Of a stretch of 64,000 nucleotides of DNA, positions 52,881-63,479 are shown piece by piece. The stretch lies in contig NC_053139.1 in the NCBI RefSeq assembly GCF_016808335.1, forward strand, positions 15,177,819 to 15,241,818, in the 5' to 3' direction. The translations under genes were made by a program, and so were the position numbers. Within the stretch, counting starts at the first letter, position 1; every line of letters begins with the position of its first letter. The DNA comes from Panicum virgatum. Lineage: Eukaryota; Streptophyta; Magnoliopsida; Poales; Poaceae. The notes under the pieces are model-generated. The model searched no databases, was not told the origin of the DNA, and saw only the letters and a list, made by a program, of their open reading frames with translations.

Positions 52881-55800
52881 ATGTCGTTCTGGCAGCGTTC
52901 CAACGTGGCCGCCGCGTGCTTGAACGGCCTAGTGACCAAGGGGCTTCTGCGCCCCCTCATCGAGGCGCAGGAGTGGATCGTTCCCAGGAATGAGTCGGTG
53001 CTGCGGCCGCCGGCGGGCTACATTGTCTCGTTCATGCATTTCCATAGGCGGGGCTTCGCGACGCCCTCCCACCAGTTCTTCCGGGGGCTGCTGCACCACT
53101 ACAAGATCGAGCTGCAGCATCTGAATCCCAACAAGATCCAGCACATCTCGGCCTTCATCGCCCTATGTGAGGGCTTCCTCGGCATCCCGCCTGTCTTCTG
53201 GCAGTGGAAGTATTTCTTCGCCGTCGCCCTCATCCAGGCGAAGGTGAATGGCATGTGGATGCCCGGCCAGTGGGCTGTGCCAGCATCCACCTCTGCAGCG
53301 GCGGTGGCCGCCGAGCGCAGCAATACATGGACATCCGCCTCAAGAAATGGCACAAGGGGTGGCACGCTTTGTGGTTCTACATCAAGAACCACGTCGACGC
53401 CCCTCTGCCACCTTCCACCGGCCGATTCGTGATGGAGGTCCCGCGCAAGTGGAATGACACCCTGGGGAGGAAGGAGAAGGACAAGCTCGACGGCTTGCTG
53501 GATGCCATTCGGTATTTGAAGGCACGGGGCCTGACCGATAGCGACGTCATTGGGGCTTGTCATGCGAGAAGGGTCGCACCCATCATGGTGCGAGCCCTCC
53601 AACTGTACAAGATGTTCCCCGTCGTTGCGCTCATCGAGGACGTGCTGGCAGATGCGGAACTCAGAGCATCCGAAGTCCAGCAGCGGCTTCGGGAGGTGTT
53701 TGAGGGCGTCCCCCCGCCGTACCCCGACCCCGGGCAACCGGCGATGCTCCCAAAGGCTGGAACCGTTAGTTTGGTAAGTGCCTGCTTATTCCCGACCCCG
53801 GGACTTCCTCCATCCTTCTTCCTCATCCTGTTCTCATGGTGACAGTTTCTCCTCGGTGTTTGTCCTTCAGGATCATTTCTTTCTCCGCCTCTCCCAGGAC
53901 CCGCTGCTCGAGGATGTGACCCGGCGAGAGGCGAACTTTCTCGCCGCCATGGGGAAGAGGAAGGAGAAGGAGGAGAGGAAGTAGAGGAATCTCCGGCGGG
54001 AGGGGCGGCGACAGGACCTCGCAAGACACCGGAATGCCGGAGAGAACATCCCCATCGAGGACAGTATCGATGATGATGATGAGGAGGAGGAGGAGGAGGA
54101 GGAGGTCGGCGTGGACTGGGATGCCATGACGCGGGAGGAGTAGGATGATGCTGAGAGTGAGCAGGCACCCCCGGCCATGGTGGGGACAGACATCCCCTCA
54201 TCGTCGCGGGGGAATCCCGCACGGACTTATGCGGCGGCCAGCGCATGGCCAGCCGCTACGAGGGCGCAAAGTTCCCCCTCCCTCGAGGGCTTGGACAAGC
54301 TTGGGTCAGGAGGACGCTGTGGCAAGCTTGCAGTCGGCCGTGGCAAGAGCACAAGGGTCGTCTCCCTCTTCGGTGCCAATCAGAAGTTCTGGGCAGACAG
54401 ACGCGCCGCCCAGCACGCAGTCTGCGGCGGCCCTGCTGGGGAAGCAGTGCGACGGGCCCGGATCGTCATCGGCGGGCAAGGTCCCGAAGCGGGCTCGGTC
54501 GTCCTCAACCTGGTAGGCGGCTTGTGATCGCCATCCTTTGCGAGGTGTTCGTGCGTGCCGTGTTTCTTCTTATCAACATGCATCTGGCTGATTTCTTATT
54601 TTTGCAGCGCGACCGATGCCTGTGGTCCCCTGCAGCTCACCCGGTCAAGGCTATTGCTAGGCTGCAGGTGCCTCTGAGGGCCACGGCCCTGGCGGAGGCG
54701 CGGTTGAGCCACTCTGTGTCGGCGGGGTCGGGAAGCCAAGGTAGCGGCACCCTTGTTGTCTCCGTCGAGCTATCGGCCCCGTCGGTGATGCTACTTGGGA
54801 GTGGCGGAGCCCCGCCCACCACAGTGATCCCGATCATCACCTTGGGCGACTCCCCCGATGCTCCAGGAATAGACCAGGATGCTGGGGACATGTCAAGGGA
54901 GATGCCTTCAGCAATGACCCCGACGGCTGACGACGCCGGGACTGTGGAGGGGCGGGCGCCGCCACCCGATGAGGTGGTGGTGGACGCCGAGCTGTCGGCA
55001 GCCAACGAGTCGGCGCCGGAGAGCGAGCCCCCGGCAACTGACGGGGCGGCGGCGACAGAGATGGGCAGGGCAGCTCCCGAACCTGCAGGGGCTACGGCGG
55101 CGGCGGCGGGGGGGGGGGGGGGGCGGGGACAGGCGATGCGACCCCCATGCCCGTGGGTTCGTTGGCGATAGTGGAGACAACGCCATCTGCCGCGGGGGCT
55201 GCGGCCGCACCAAGCCCGCCCCGCACGAGTGTGCTGACCCTGACCCCCTCCCAGCACATCGGGGGTTCGTCCACCCAAAGCAACGATGGGGGGCATGGCC
55301 AACTGACTCTGGCCCCTCCCCCCGTGCAAGGGGAGATCAATTGGGGGCAGCTCAGGGGCGCCATGCCGTCGGTGCTGAGGTCAATGTGCACCATCATCGC
55401 CCTTGCAGTCATGGTAAGTTCCTGGTACGTCGTTTGGAGTTCTAAGGTTTATTTTGTCGAACACGCCTGACCTATATTTTCTTGAGCCTTTTCGTATTTG
55501 AAAAAGAATATGGAAACCTAGGAGCAGGAGCACCGGGCCTTTGCGGAGGAGCGCCAGGTGATGGCGGAGGAGCTCCCCTCGGCGTGCCGGGCCCTGGAAG
55601 AGCTCACCTCGGCGCGCCAGGCGGCCACGCAAGAGCGCGATGCCGTCACCCAAGAGCGCGATGCCGTGGTCAAGACCGCTGAAGGCGTGGTGCAGGGGCG
55701 TGACGCCGCAGTCAAGACCGTGGAGGAAGCATCAGTGCAGGAGCAGGCCGTGCTCGCAAGTTTTCAAGGTACTGTCTTTGCCTTTGTTTCATTGTTGAGT

Positions 55801-56500
55801 CGGGAATCGGGTTGTAGTGGTACTGATTTTCATTTTCCTCCTCCCAATTGCCTTTCGCAGGCGTTCAGGACGAGGCTGCCAACCTTCACCGAGAGCTGGC
55901 TCGGACCGAAAGCCTGAAGCAGGATGCCGAGGCGGCGATGGCCTCGCTGGCCGTGGAAGTCATTGACGACCGCGCCACCATCGTCAACTTGGGCAATATC
56001 GTGACGCGGCTATAGGGCGAGGCAGTCGGTAAGCGCCCTGTCTTGCGCACTTTGATTGGGATTATGAGGAATCGCCTTCTGATGCCTTCCTCCTCATGTT
56101 TTGTAGCCACGAACGCCTAGCATTGGGAGCTGGAGTCAATGCTGTCCACGGTGCGGGATCCACTTGAGCGCGAGGTCAGCGGCCTCGACAACCTCCGACT
56201 CACCGCACGGATACTGGTGGAGGATCTCGGCATGGCTCCTGCCGACGATGCAGGTAAGCTCGTGGCCTAGCTCATCTAAGGCATTGATGGGCATGTGAAG
56301 GAGGGGAGGAGGTGCTGTCCTCGAGGTGTAGCGCGCATTCGCCGTCGTGCGAAGCCACTACAGCAACATCGCCTTGGATGAGCTGAGCTAGGGCTTCCCG
56401 GCCAGCTACACCGACGTTGAGCTGGATGAGATCAAGGGGAAGTCGCGCCCTTCACCCGCACCCTGGCAGAGAAGATGTAGGAAGACAGCGTATGGGATTA
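52881..56500 (+). pseudogene. Antisense unit C: 'putative gypsy type transposon' protein (PF04195-like)
   Basis: Plus-strand gene of several exons, antisense to pol. Exon 1 (52881-53773) starts MSFWQRSNVAAACLNGLVTK and contains FMHFHRRGFATPSHQFFRGL, LLHHYKIELQHLNPNKIQHI, AFIALCEGFLGI, then after a 1-nt frameshift near 53300 KKWHKGWHALWFYIKN, all hallmarks of the PF04195 family. Later exons: from 53871 (DHFFLRLSQDPLLEDVTRRE) to 54512; 54608-55413; 55522-55768 (coiled coil, TQERDAV repeats); from 55861 (DEAANLHRELARTESLKQDA). GT/AG sites such as GTAAGT at 53774 and 55414 support splicing. In-frame stops near 53983, 54140 and 56013 suggest it is inactive. The function of this retroelement antisense protein is unknown. 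Confidence 0.7.
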
Positions 56501-56944
56501 GTAGAAACTCTGTCTAGGGTCGGGTTGTAAAAACTTTTGCTTAGCTAAACAGTTAGTCTGTAAAACTTCGAGCTTGTTTTTACCTAAGTTTGTTTTCGCA
56601 ACAAAAAATGTTAGTCTGGCCCCTCCCGATTGCTTGAGTGTTGAACGCGAGTTGCAAACCAAGGCAGCGTGCCTTGGCCATGGGTGAGCGAGTGTCGTAA
56701 CCGTTAAGGCATTGGCTATCTCACAGTCCGACCCACGGCACTGAGGGTGTGCCCGGGTCGGTGGCTCGACTCGCCCGACCCAATCAAGCCGGAGTTGCCG
56801 TGCAACTTTGTTTCAAAAAAGGCTCAACCTGAGGGTATATCCTTAGCAGCCCCCGAGTGATCCCTGACCCAAGCAGAGGTAGGGGTTGGGAGTCACTCAG
56901 AGGAAAAAAATGAGTGAGACAGAAGTTTGCGAGACAAATTCCTT
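56501..56944. other. Convergent 3' region between unit C and pol
   Basis: TGTAAAACTTCGAG-type tail of unit C, then GC-rich sequence with AGCCCCCGAGTGATCCCTGA, a relative of the 39602 and 40022 words. No gene. Confidence 0.5.
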
Positions 56945-57890
56945 TTATTGTCATGAAAGGTTTGTACAGCTGATTGTACTAAGGATAGAAACAACGTTGC
57001 TGTTCGACGTTCCATGCGTTGGTGAAGACATCGCCGTCAACGGTCTGTAGGTTGTACGTGCCGGGACGGAGCACATCACCACGATGTAGGGGCCTCCCAT
57101 TGTGGAGACAGCTTATGGCGGTCCTTGTTGCTCTGCACGCGCCGCAGCACCAGATCTCCAACGAAAAAGGCGCGTCCTCACATGCGACGGTGATGGTACC
57201 GGTGCAGCGCTTGCTGGTACTTGGCTGACCGCAGGAGTGCTATGTCACGTGCTTCATCGAGCTGGTCCATTGCATCCTCGAGGGCGTCGTCCGCCCCCTG
57301 CTCGTCGTAGGCCTTCACCCTTGGGGAGCCATAGTCTTGGTCAATCGGGAGGATTGCCTCTGAGCCACACACACCATGAAGAATGGCGTGAAACTAGTCG
57401 CCCGTGAATTTTTTGAGCCGATTGTAGATCCTGGGCTTGAGCCCATGGAGGACCATGCCATTCGCGCGTTCGACCTGCCCATTCATTTGGGGGTGCTCTA
57501 TTGCAACCCAATCAACTCGGATGTGGTAGTCGTTAGAGAACTCCAGGAACTCCTTGCCTGTAAAACTGTGTGCCATTGTCCCTAATGATGGAGTTCAGCA
57601 CCCCAAAACATTGGACAATGTCAAGCAAGAAGGTGACGGCCTGCGTGGACTTGATTGTCGTTATCGGCCTTGCCTCGATCCATTTCGTGAACTTGTCTAC
57701 GGCGACAAGGAGGTGGGTATAGCCCCCGGGTGCTTTTTTCAGGGGGCCTGCCATGTCTAGACCCCAGACCGCAAACGACCAAGTGATTGGGATCATCTGG
57801 AGGGCCTGCGCCGGCATGTGGGTCTGCCGAGCGTAGAACTGGCACCCTTCGCAGGTGTGAACGATCTGCTCAGCATCGGCCACCACCTTC
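56945..57890 (-). pseudogene. Tat-type integrase, broken
   Basis: Minus strand: VHTCEGCQFYARQTHMPAQA (end of the zinc domain), WGLDMAGPLKKAPGGY, VDKFTKWIEARPI (first D), IIRDNGTQF (second D), then in another frame VAIEHPQMNGQVERANGM (E). The C-terminal part reads LRSAKYQQALHRYHHRR and a chromodomain-less end with VQRCFYP near 56980. Frame changes occur at about 57540 and 57390-57375. Confidence 0.88.
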
Positions 57891-58194
57891 GGCTAGTAGA
57901 AGCTTTGTCTGAACGCATTCCCAACAAGGGTTCTTGGAGCGGCATGATGCCCTCAGACTCTACCATGGATGTCTATTAGCAACTGCCGACCCTGCTCGAT
58001 GGGGACACATCACAGTAGGACTCTCGTGTGACTTCGCTTGTAAAGTTCTCCATCGACCAGGATGTAGGACTTAGCCTGGCGCGCGAGCCATCGGGCCTCC
58101 ATCCTGTCGGTGGGAAGAGTTTCGTGGAGGAGCCATTTAACATAAGGGTCCCTCCAATCGGTGGTGGGGTTGGGTTCCGGGGCTGACCCTGCAT

Positions 58195-58839
58195 TCAGCT
58201 CCATGACCTCAGGGTCGGGTGCTGAGCTTGCCGACCCTTGAGCCCCCGAGTCATTTTTGGGAGAGCCGGAACTGGTCGAATTCGGGTCGGCTGTTGGCGC
58301 CCTGCTCCCGTGGTCGGCGTACTGGGATCGAGAACGGCAGTGGTCGGCGGCAGAGCCCCTGAACCCTCTCCCAGCGCGCCAGCCTCCGTCGGGGCTTCCT
58401 CGACATAGCGGATCGAGGGCTTGTGCTGGTCGCTGGCGAAGATGCCTGTGGGGACAGGTTGGCGTCTCGACCCCATCTTTGCCAGCACATCAGCGGCTTC
58501 GTTCATGCGCCGTGGGATGTGGACAAGCTCAAGCCCATCGAACTTGTCTTCAAGCTCGTGTACTGCCTGGCAGTACACGGCCATCTTGGGGCTAAGGCAG
58601 CCTGACTCTTTCATCACCTGATCCATGACGAGACTCGAGTCGCCTCGGATGTCCAGGTGCCGGATGCCCAGCTCAATGGCGATGCAAAGGCCGTTAAGCA
58701 GGGCTTCGTACTCCGCTATGTTATTTGACGCTGGAAAGTGGATGCGAACCGCGTACCACATTTGGACGCCAAGTAGGGAGACAAGAATGATGCCGAGGCC
58801 CGCCCCTTCCTTGATCAGTGACCCGTCAAAGAACATCAT
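58195..58839 (-). pseudogene. Tat-type second (archaeal-type) RNase H
   Basis: MMFFDGSLIKEGAGLGIILV, NNIAEYEALLNGLCIAIELG, IRGDSSLVMDQVM and HIPRRMNEAADVLAKMGS show the D-E-D-D pattern of the extra RNase H found between RT-RH and integrase only in Tat elements. 215 codons without a stop, the best preserved part of this pol. Confidence 0.88.
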
Positions 58840-60225
58840 CTAGTACTCCTCATCCACCGGGGCCGGGGGGAAGCTGGATCTCCGTCCACTCTGCCATGAA
58901 ATCTGCAAGCGCTTGGGACTTGATCGCCGTGCACGGGGGCGTAGGAGATGCCCTGGCCCATGAGTTCGAGTGACCACTTGGCAATTTTCCCGTCAGTGTC
59001 GGGGTTGCGGACAACCTCGCCTAGGGGGAAAGACGTGACCACTGTGACCGGGTGCGACTCAAAGTAATGCCTTAGCTTGCGTTTAGCTTTGAGCACCGCA
59101 TAAAGAAGCTTTTGAATCTAGGGATACCTTGTTTTAGTGTCACCCAAGATTTTTCTCACAAAGTACACCGGACATTGTACCTTGAGAGCATGTCCCTCCT
59201 CTTTTTCCACCACCAAGGCGGCGTTGACCACTTGTGTCATGGCTATTATGTAAAGGAGGAGAGGCTTGCCGTTAGCGGGCGGAACCAAAATCGATGCCTT
59301 GGTCAAGAGCGCCTTGAGACCGTCCAGTGCCTCCTGGGCCTCGGGGGACCAGGTGAATCGCTCGCTCTTCCTCAAGAGTCGGTGCATGGGGCCCGTTCCT
59401 CGAGTCGGGAGATGAAGCGGCTGAGCGTAGTGAGACACCCGGTGATCTGCTGGACGCCTTTCAGGTTCTAGATTAGCCCCATATTCGCAATGGCGTCGAT
59501 CATCTCTGGGTTGGCTTCGATCCCTTGTTGCGACACGATGAACCCAAGAAGCATGCTAGCGGGACCTCGAAAACGCATTTCTTGGGGTTGAGCCTAACCC
59601 CATTCACGCGGAGTCAGGCAAACATTTGCCCGAGGTCGGTCACGAGCTGGTCGGCTTCATTGGTCTTGACCACAATGTCATCAACATACGCCTCTACGAT
59701 TCGCTCGATCAAATCGCCGAAATATTTAATCATGCAACGCTGGTAAGTTGCGCTAGCATTTTTCAACCCAAACGACATCGTAACTCAATAATACGAGCCA
59801 AAGGGAGTGATGAAAGAAGTCGCGAGCTGGTCGGACTCTTTCATCATGATCTGGTGGTACCCCGAATACGCGTCGAGGAAACAGAGGGTTTCGCACCCAG
59901 AGGTGGAGTCAACCACCTGATCTATGCGTGGCAAAGGAAAGGGATCCTTTGGGCATGCCTTGTAGAGACTCGTGTAGTCAACACACATTCTCCATTTCCC
60001 ACTCTTTTTTCGTACGAGAACGGGATTGGCTAGCCACTCGGGCTGGTACACCTCCTTGATGAAGCCCGCATCCAAAAGCCTCGCGATTTCCTCGCCGATA
60101 GCCCTCCGCTTCTCCTCGTCGAAGTGGCGGAGTCATTGCCTGACCGAGCGTGAGCCCGGCCTGATGTTGAGTGAGTGCTCGGTGACCTCTCGTGGAATGC
60201 CCGGCATGTCCGATGGCTTCCATGG
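58840..60225 (-). pseudogene. Tat-type reverse transcriptase and first RNase H, N-truncated
   Basis: Starts in the middle of the polyprotein at KPSDMPGIPREVTEHSLNI, the usual pre-RT segment, with nothing upstream. Then LLDAGFIKEVYQPEWLANPV, KKSGKWRMCVDYTSL, CFLDAYSGYHQIMM, active site YVDDIVVK at about 59675-59700, RFTWSPEAQEALDGLKALLT, and LRHYFESHPVTVVT of the first RNase H. Frameshifts and stops at about 60120, 59790, 59470 and 58850 break it. Confidence 0.88.
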
Positions 60226-60260
60226 GCTCTTTTCTTCTTTTCTCTTTTCATCATTTTTTT
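60226..60260. other. Junction between Tat pol and a second Athila-type element
   Basis: Tat coding homology ends at 60225. A pyrimidine-rich tract (TCTTTTCTTCTTTTCTC) follows and then Athila-type 3' internal sequence. The Athila copy at 41374 has a similar tract at 43605-43650. Confidence 0.6.
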
Positions 60261-61040
60261 ATAAGAAGATACCCCATACTCTTTAGCTGGTAGGACTTTT
60301 GAATATTTGGAGTTTTTGAATGGGAAGACCTTTTCTGGAATGATTGGGCAAACTGTAGAGAATTTGGATTTTGATGTTGTGGGGATTTTGTCTGGTGAAG
60401 GTAGATATCAATATCCGGGATAGGTAATTGACATACTAGACATTTTGAGGCTAGCAAACAATGGGTACGCGAAGGAGAAAGATCGGTAGATGACAAGTAC
60501 CATTCCTTGAGCAGACACCATTCGACAGAGCTCAAAGTAACTCAAGATAGCATTATAGTGGATCCATGATAAAAGTATTTGGCTCTGGATATGTCATTTA
60601 AACCAAGGGGAAACCTTTACCATGATTCATTTTAAAATAATTCCGAGAGGTTCTCTACTAGAGCAAGCAAATTATTCCGGTTTGGGTTATCTCGAATCAC
60701 GCAACAACTTAGACTTTGGAAATCAAGCTCATGCTCCCACACATCCGGATTGTAGTGGAACTACTTATGTGCCAACTAGTTCAGGTACTAGGAGAGTAAA
60801 AAGTTGTAAACGAGGCATATACGGGGCATGAACAGAGCAACTATTCATCATTTCCAAGATAAGAGCTTACACGGATTTCCACTCATATGAGTTTGGGAGT
60901 TTTATTCTAATCATGAAAATATATTACTTTATTATTAATATTATTTTATTTTATTTTATTTTTAAATTTTATTTATTACTACTAATGTGGCATTACTGAA
61001 GAACTGATGGGTATGGTGACTTACCTGACTACCGCGCTCC
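60261..61040 (-). other. 3' internal region of second Athila copy
   Basis: AT-rich, no gene. Contains a TTATTTTATTTTATT run at 60945-60975. Confidence 0.5.
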
Positions 61041-62611
61041 CCCCAAGCTTCGATGAAGCTCAGTCCTCCTCCTCGGGGTCTGCTAGCTGCTGGTACTGCT
61101 GTGTGTACCTGTGAGAGACGTCGTACTGCAGCGATGATGCCATCCCCCATGTCTGCTGCGTAAGATCAAGGTTGTGTGCTATGTCCTCGCTCATTTGTTG
61201 CTGCTGCAGGCCGAGGGTGTTGACACGGTTCTAAAGCTCCGAGATACTCCAGATAATCAGGTTCTCGAAGTCGAACCGTGCTGACGATGAAGGACCCACA
61301 TGCGGACCATAAGAAGTCATACCAGGGGGGTAGTAGAACCCCTATCCCGTGCTGGTGCCAGTATGGTATGGGTTCGGGTTGCCCTGGGTGTATTACCCGT
61401 AGGCTTCCTTGAAACTCATATGCTCAATGGATGGCTCTGGCTGTGCGGTGGTGTCGGCCTGAGGTTGTTGCCGTGATGGTCCTGCTTCAGCCTGCTGCCT
61501 GGCTCTACTCCGGTCTGTGGTCCTGCAACACTCCTACGTGCTGGCTCCTTTCTGCAAGGTCAGTCTCTTCACCGAGTAGAGAGAGAGAGTCTCAGGCATG
61601 GCAGCTCGATCTCCCTATCATACCCGGGATAACAGATAAAGAGAGAATTTCCGGGCCCTTCACGCATCATGTGGCCCTGTACAAAGTGATCTAGACTGAA
61701 CACATATCGGTACGCCTCCGTCAAGGGCAAGTAGGTGACATGGGTATTTTCCAACACACTAACATGGATCACAATGCGAGTGACCAGAGAGGTTTATATC
61801 GATAGTGCCTTTGCCCGAAATCAGCTTTTGCCAATTAGCGAGTATGTCCTGACAGGAGAAAAGCGAATTTTGTTTGCCATAGCGTACAGACACTGCAGCT
61901 CAGGCAGGTTGCAGAGGCGGAGGTCTTCATGAGGGTGCACAACCATGGCAAACCACTTGGCAAGGAACCTTAGAGTAGGATTATGAATTAAAACTATATT
62001 GTTCTTACTACTCACTGGTTCATCAGAAATTAAACTCCACCATGAACTTCGGCCATAATGATAATTGGTACAAGTGTATTGGGGTCAAGAATGCACCTCT
62101 TGTGAAAACCCAATGCTATGATAAACTATTTTTGGGTCATTTCAAATTGTTTGTTAAAGAAGCGAAAGTAAATTTTAGTTTCAGTGCCGATTTCTTCAAC
62201 ATTTAGGGATATCAGAAATTCCATGGTGAGAAGGTGGGAACCTGCCCCAGTGATGTCGGCGAAATTGTCCCAACCGGCGGGGGCGAAGGCACGATTCATA
62301 TCTTGCTTTAGTCCTGTCTTGACGAGGAAGCGGAACTCGAATACCTTGGCATGAGCATAGCTCTGCTATTTCAGCAAGTCGAGGGCTTCCCATTCATAGT
62401 CATTTCGGACTACAATTTGCTCAATTTGGGTCAGGACCCTGATGCGCAGCTGGCTTCTGGGGACTGCAGGGACTTCCTCCTCCTCTTGGGATACATTAGT
62501 ACAGCGACCTGAGTTGACCGACATGTCATCCCAGGAGAACGCGGAACTCCGCGAGCTCTTTGAACAGGAGGAGAATGCCCTCTTGATCTTGTTCTTGGTG
62601 TTGTTCAGCAT
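61041..62611 (-). pseudogene. ATHILA ORF-1-like protein, second copy, broken
   Basis: Minus-strand ATG at 62611 with an acidic, serine-rich N-terminus (KNKIKRAFSSCSKSSRSS..WDDMSVNSGR). Then NDYEWEALDLL, HLLTMEFLIS, FFNKQFEMTQ, HNPTLRFLAKWFAMVVHPHE, LQCLYAMANKIRFSP, LVTRIVIHVSVLENTHVTYL and LFICYPGY, collinear with the core of 44810-45991. Multiple stops and frame changes throughout. Confidence 0.65.
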
Positions 62612-63479
62612 TGTTCATGCAAAATGATTAGCACCGCAAAATACCCGAAGGAGAATTAAGATCAAGGGTCAGTGGTTAGTCATTCTTGCGGGGCGTTTAA
62701 ACCACCACAAACATTCGTCATTCAGCGCGCCACAATTTTATTGAAGGGAAATATTGTTGGTGTTTTTGGTTTAAAGAAGGTGATTAGGACTAGATTGTCA
62801 CCTCACCACTAACTTAATTAACTCTAAATGCTAATAAATTTTATTTATTTTTGGGAGAGCTAGCACTTGAGGCCCTTACTTAATTAGCTCAAAGATCTTA
62901 ATTAAGAAAACTCAGAGGGGGAGGGGAGAAACTCGAGCTCGGGCTGGCGCTTGCGTACCAAAGCTGGTGGTGCACTGAGGGAGCTCATCCTCCTTGGATT
63001 TTATTGCCGGGCGTAGAGGGCAGGCTGGCCGGCCTGTGGAAAGCCGGCTGGCCTCTGATCGGTGGCGAGCGTGCCACGGCGGCGGTCTACTCCTCCTAGA
63101 CCTGTTGGTAAATGTGTTCGGTTGGTGACGACAGGATGTGAGCGGCGCAGGGAGGCCGGCCGGCCTACATGGGGCTGAACGGCCTGGCCTCTGTGCGTTC
63201 AGTGCCGTGTCCACCTTCCTTGCTGCATGTGCATGCCAAGCACCTCCATCCACTGCTGCTCCTGGCCATATTAGTGGAAGGGTGGGGCCGGTCGGCCTAG
63301 GTGGGGCCGACCAGCCTAAAATTTGGTCGAAAATTTTCAAACTTTTTTTTGTGAAGTTTTGTTGAATGCAATGGTTCGAAAATTAAACATGCTTTGCTCT
63401 GAAATTAAACATGCTATGCGAACGGTAAAGCAAAAATTTGTGCAAGAAAATAAACTATCCTATATGTAAATGCAAGAAT
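62612..63479 (-). other. Spacer of second Athila copy
   Basis: Occupies the place of pol. Carries GGTCGGCC words (63280-63315) like the LTR and spacer of the first copy. 62930-63260 is GC-rich. No reverse transcriptase or integrase homology found. Confidence 0.55.

Larger units (their letters stand above)
38730..60225 (-). mobile_element. Tat-type gypsy element, minus strand, 5'-truncated, with antisense genes
   Basis: Reading on the minus strand: truncated pol (60225-56945), a long region with plus-strand (antisense) genes (56500-40313), a purine tract at 39602-39612, and a probable 3' LTR (about 38730-39600). A 9.2-kb Athila element interrupts it at 41374-50571. Without that it is about 12.3 kb. 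The gag, protease, start of RT and 5' LTR are missing. The layout, with antisense cistrons between pol and 3' LTR, is that of large grass Tat elements such as RIRE2-, Grande- or Cinful-like ones. Confidence 0.65.

Noticed and set aside
54560..55330. 230-codon minus-strand frame opposite antisense unit C
   Set aside because: GC-rich shadow of the plus-strand exon 54608-55413; Ala/Gly/Ser-biased and without conserved motifs.
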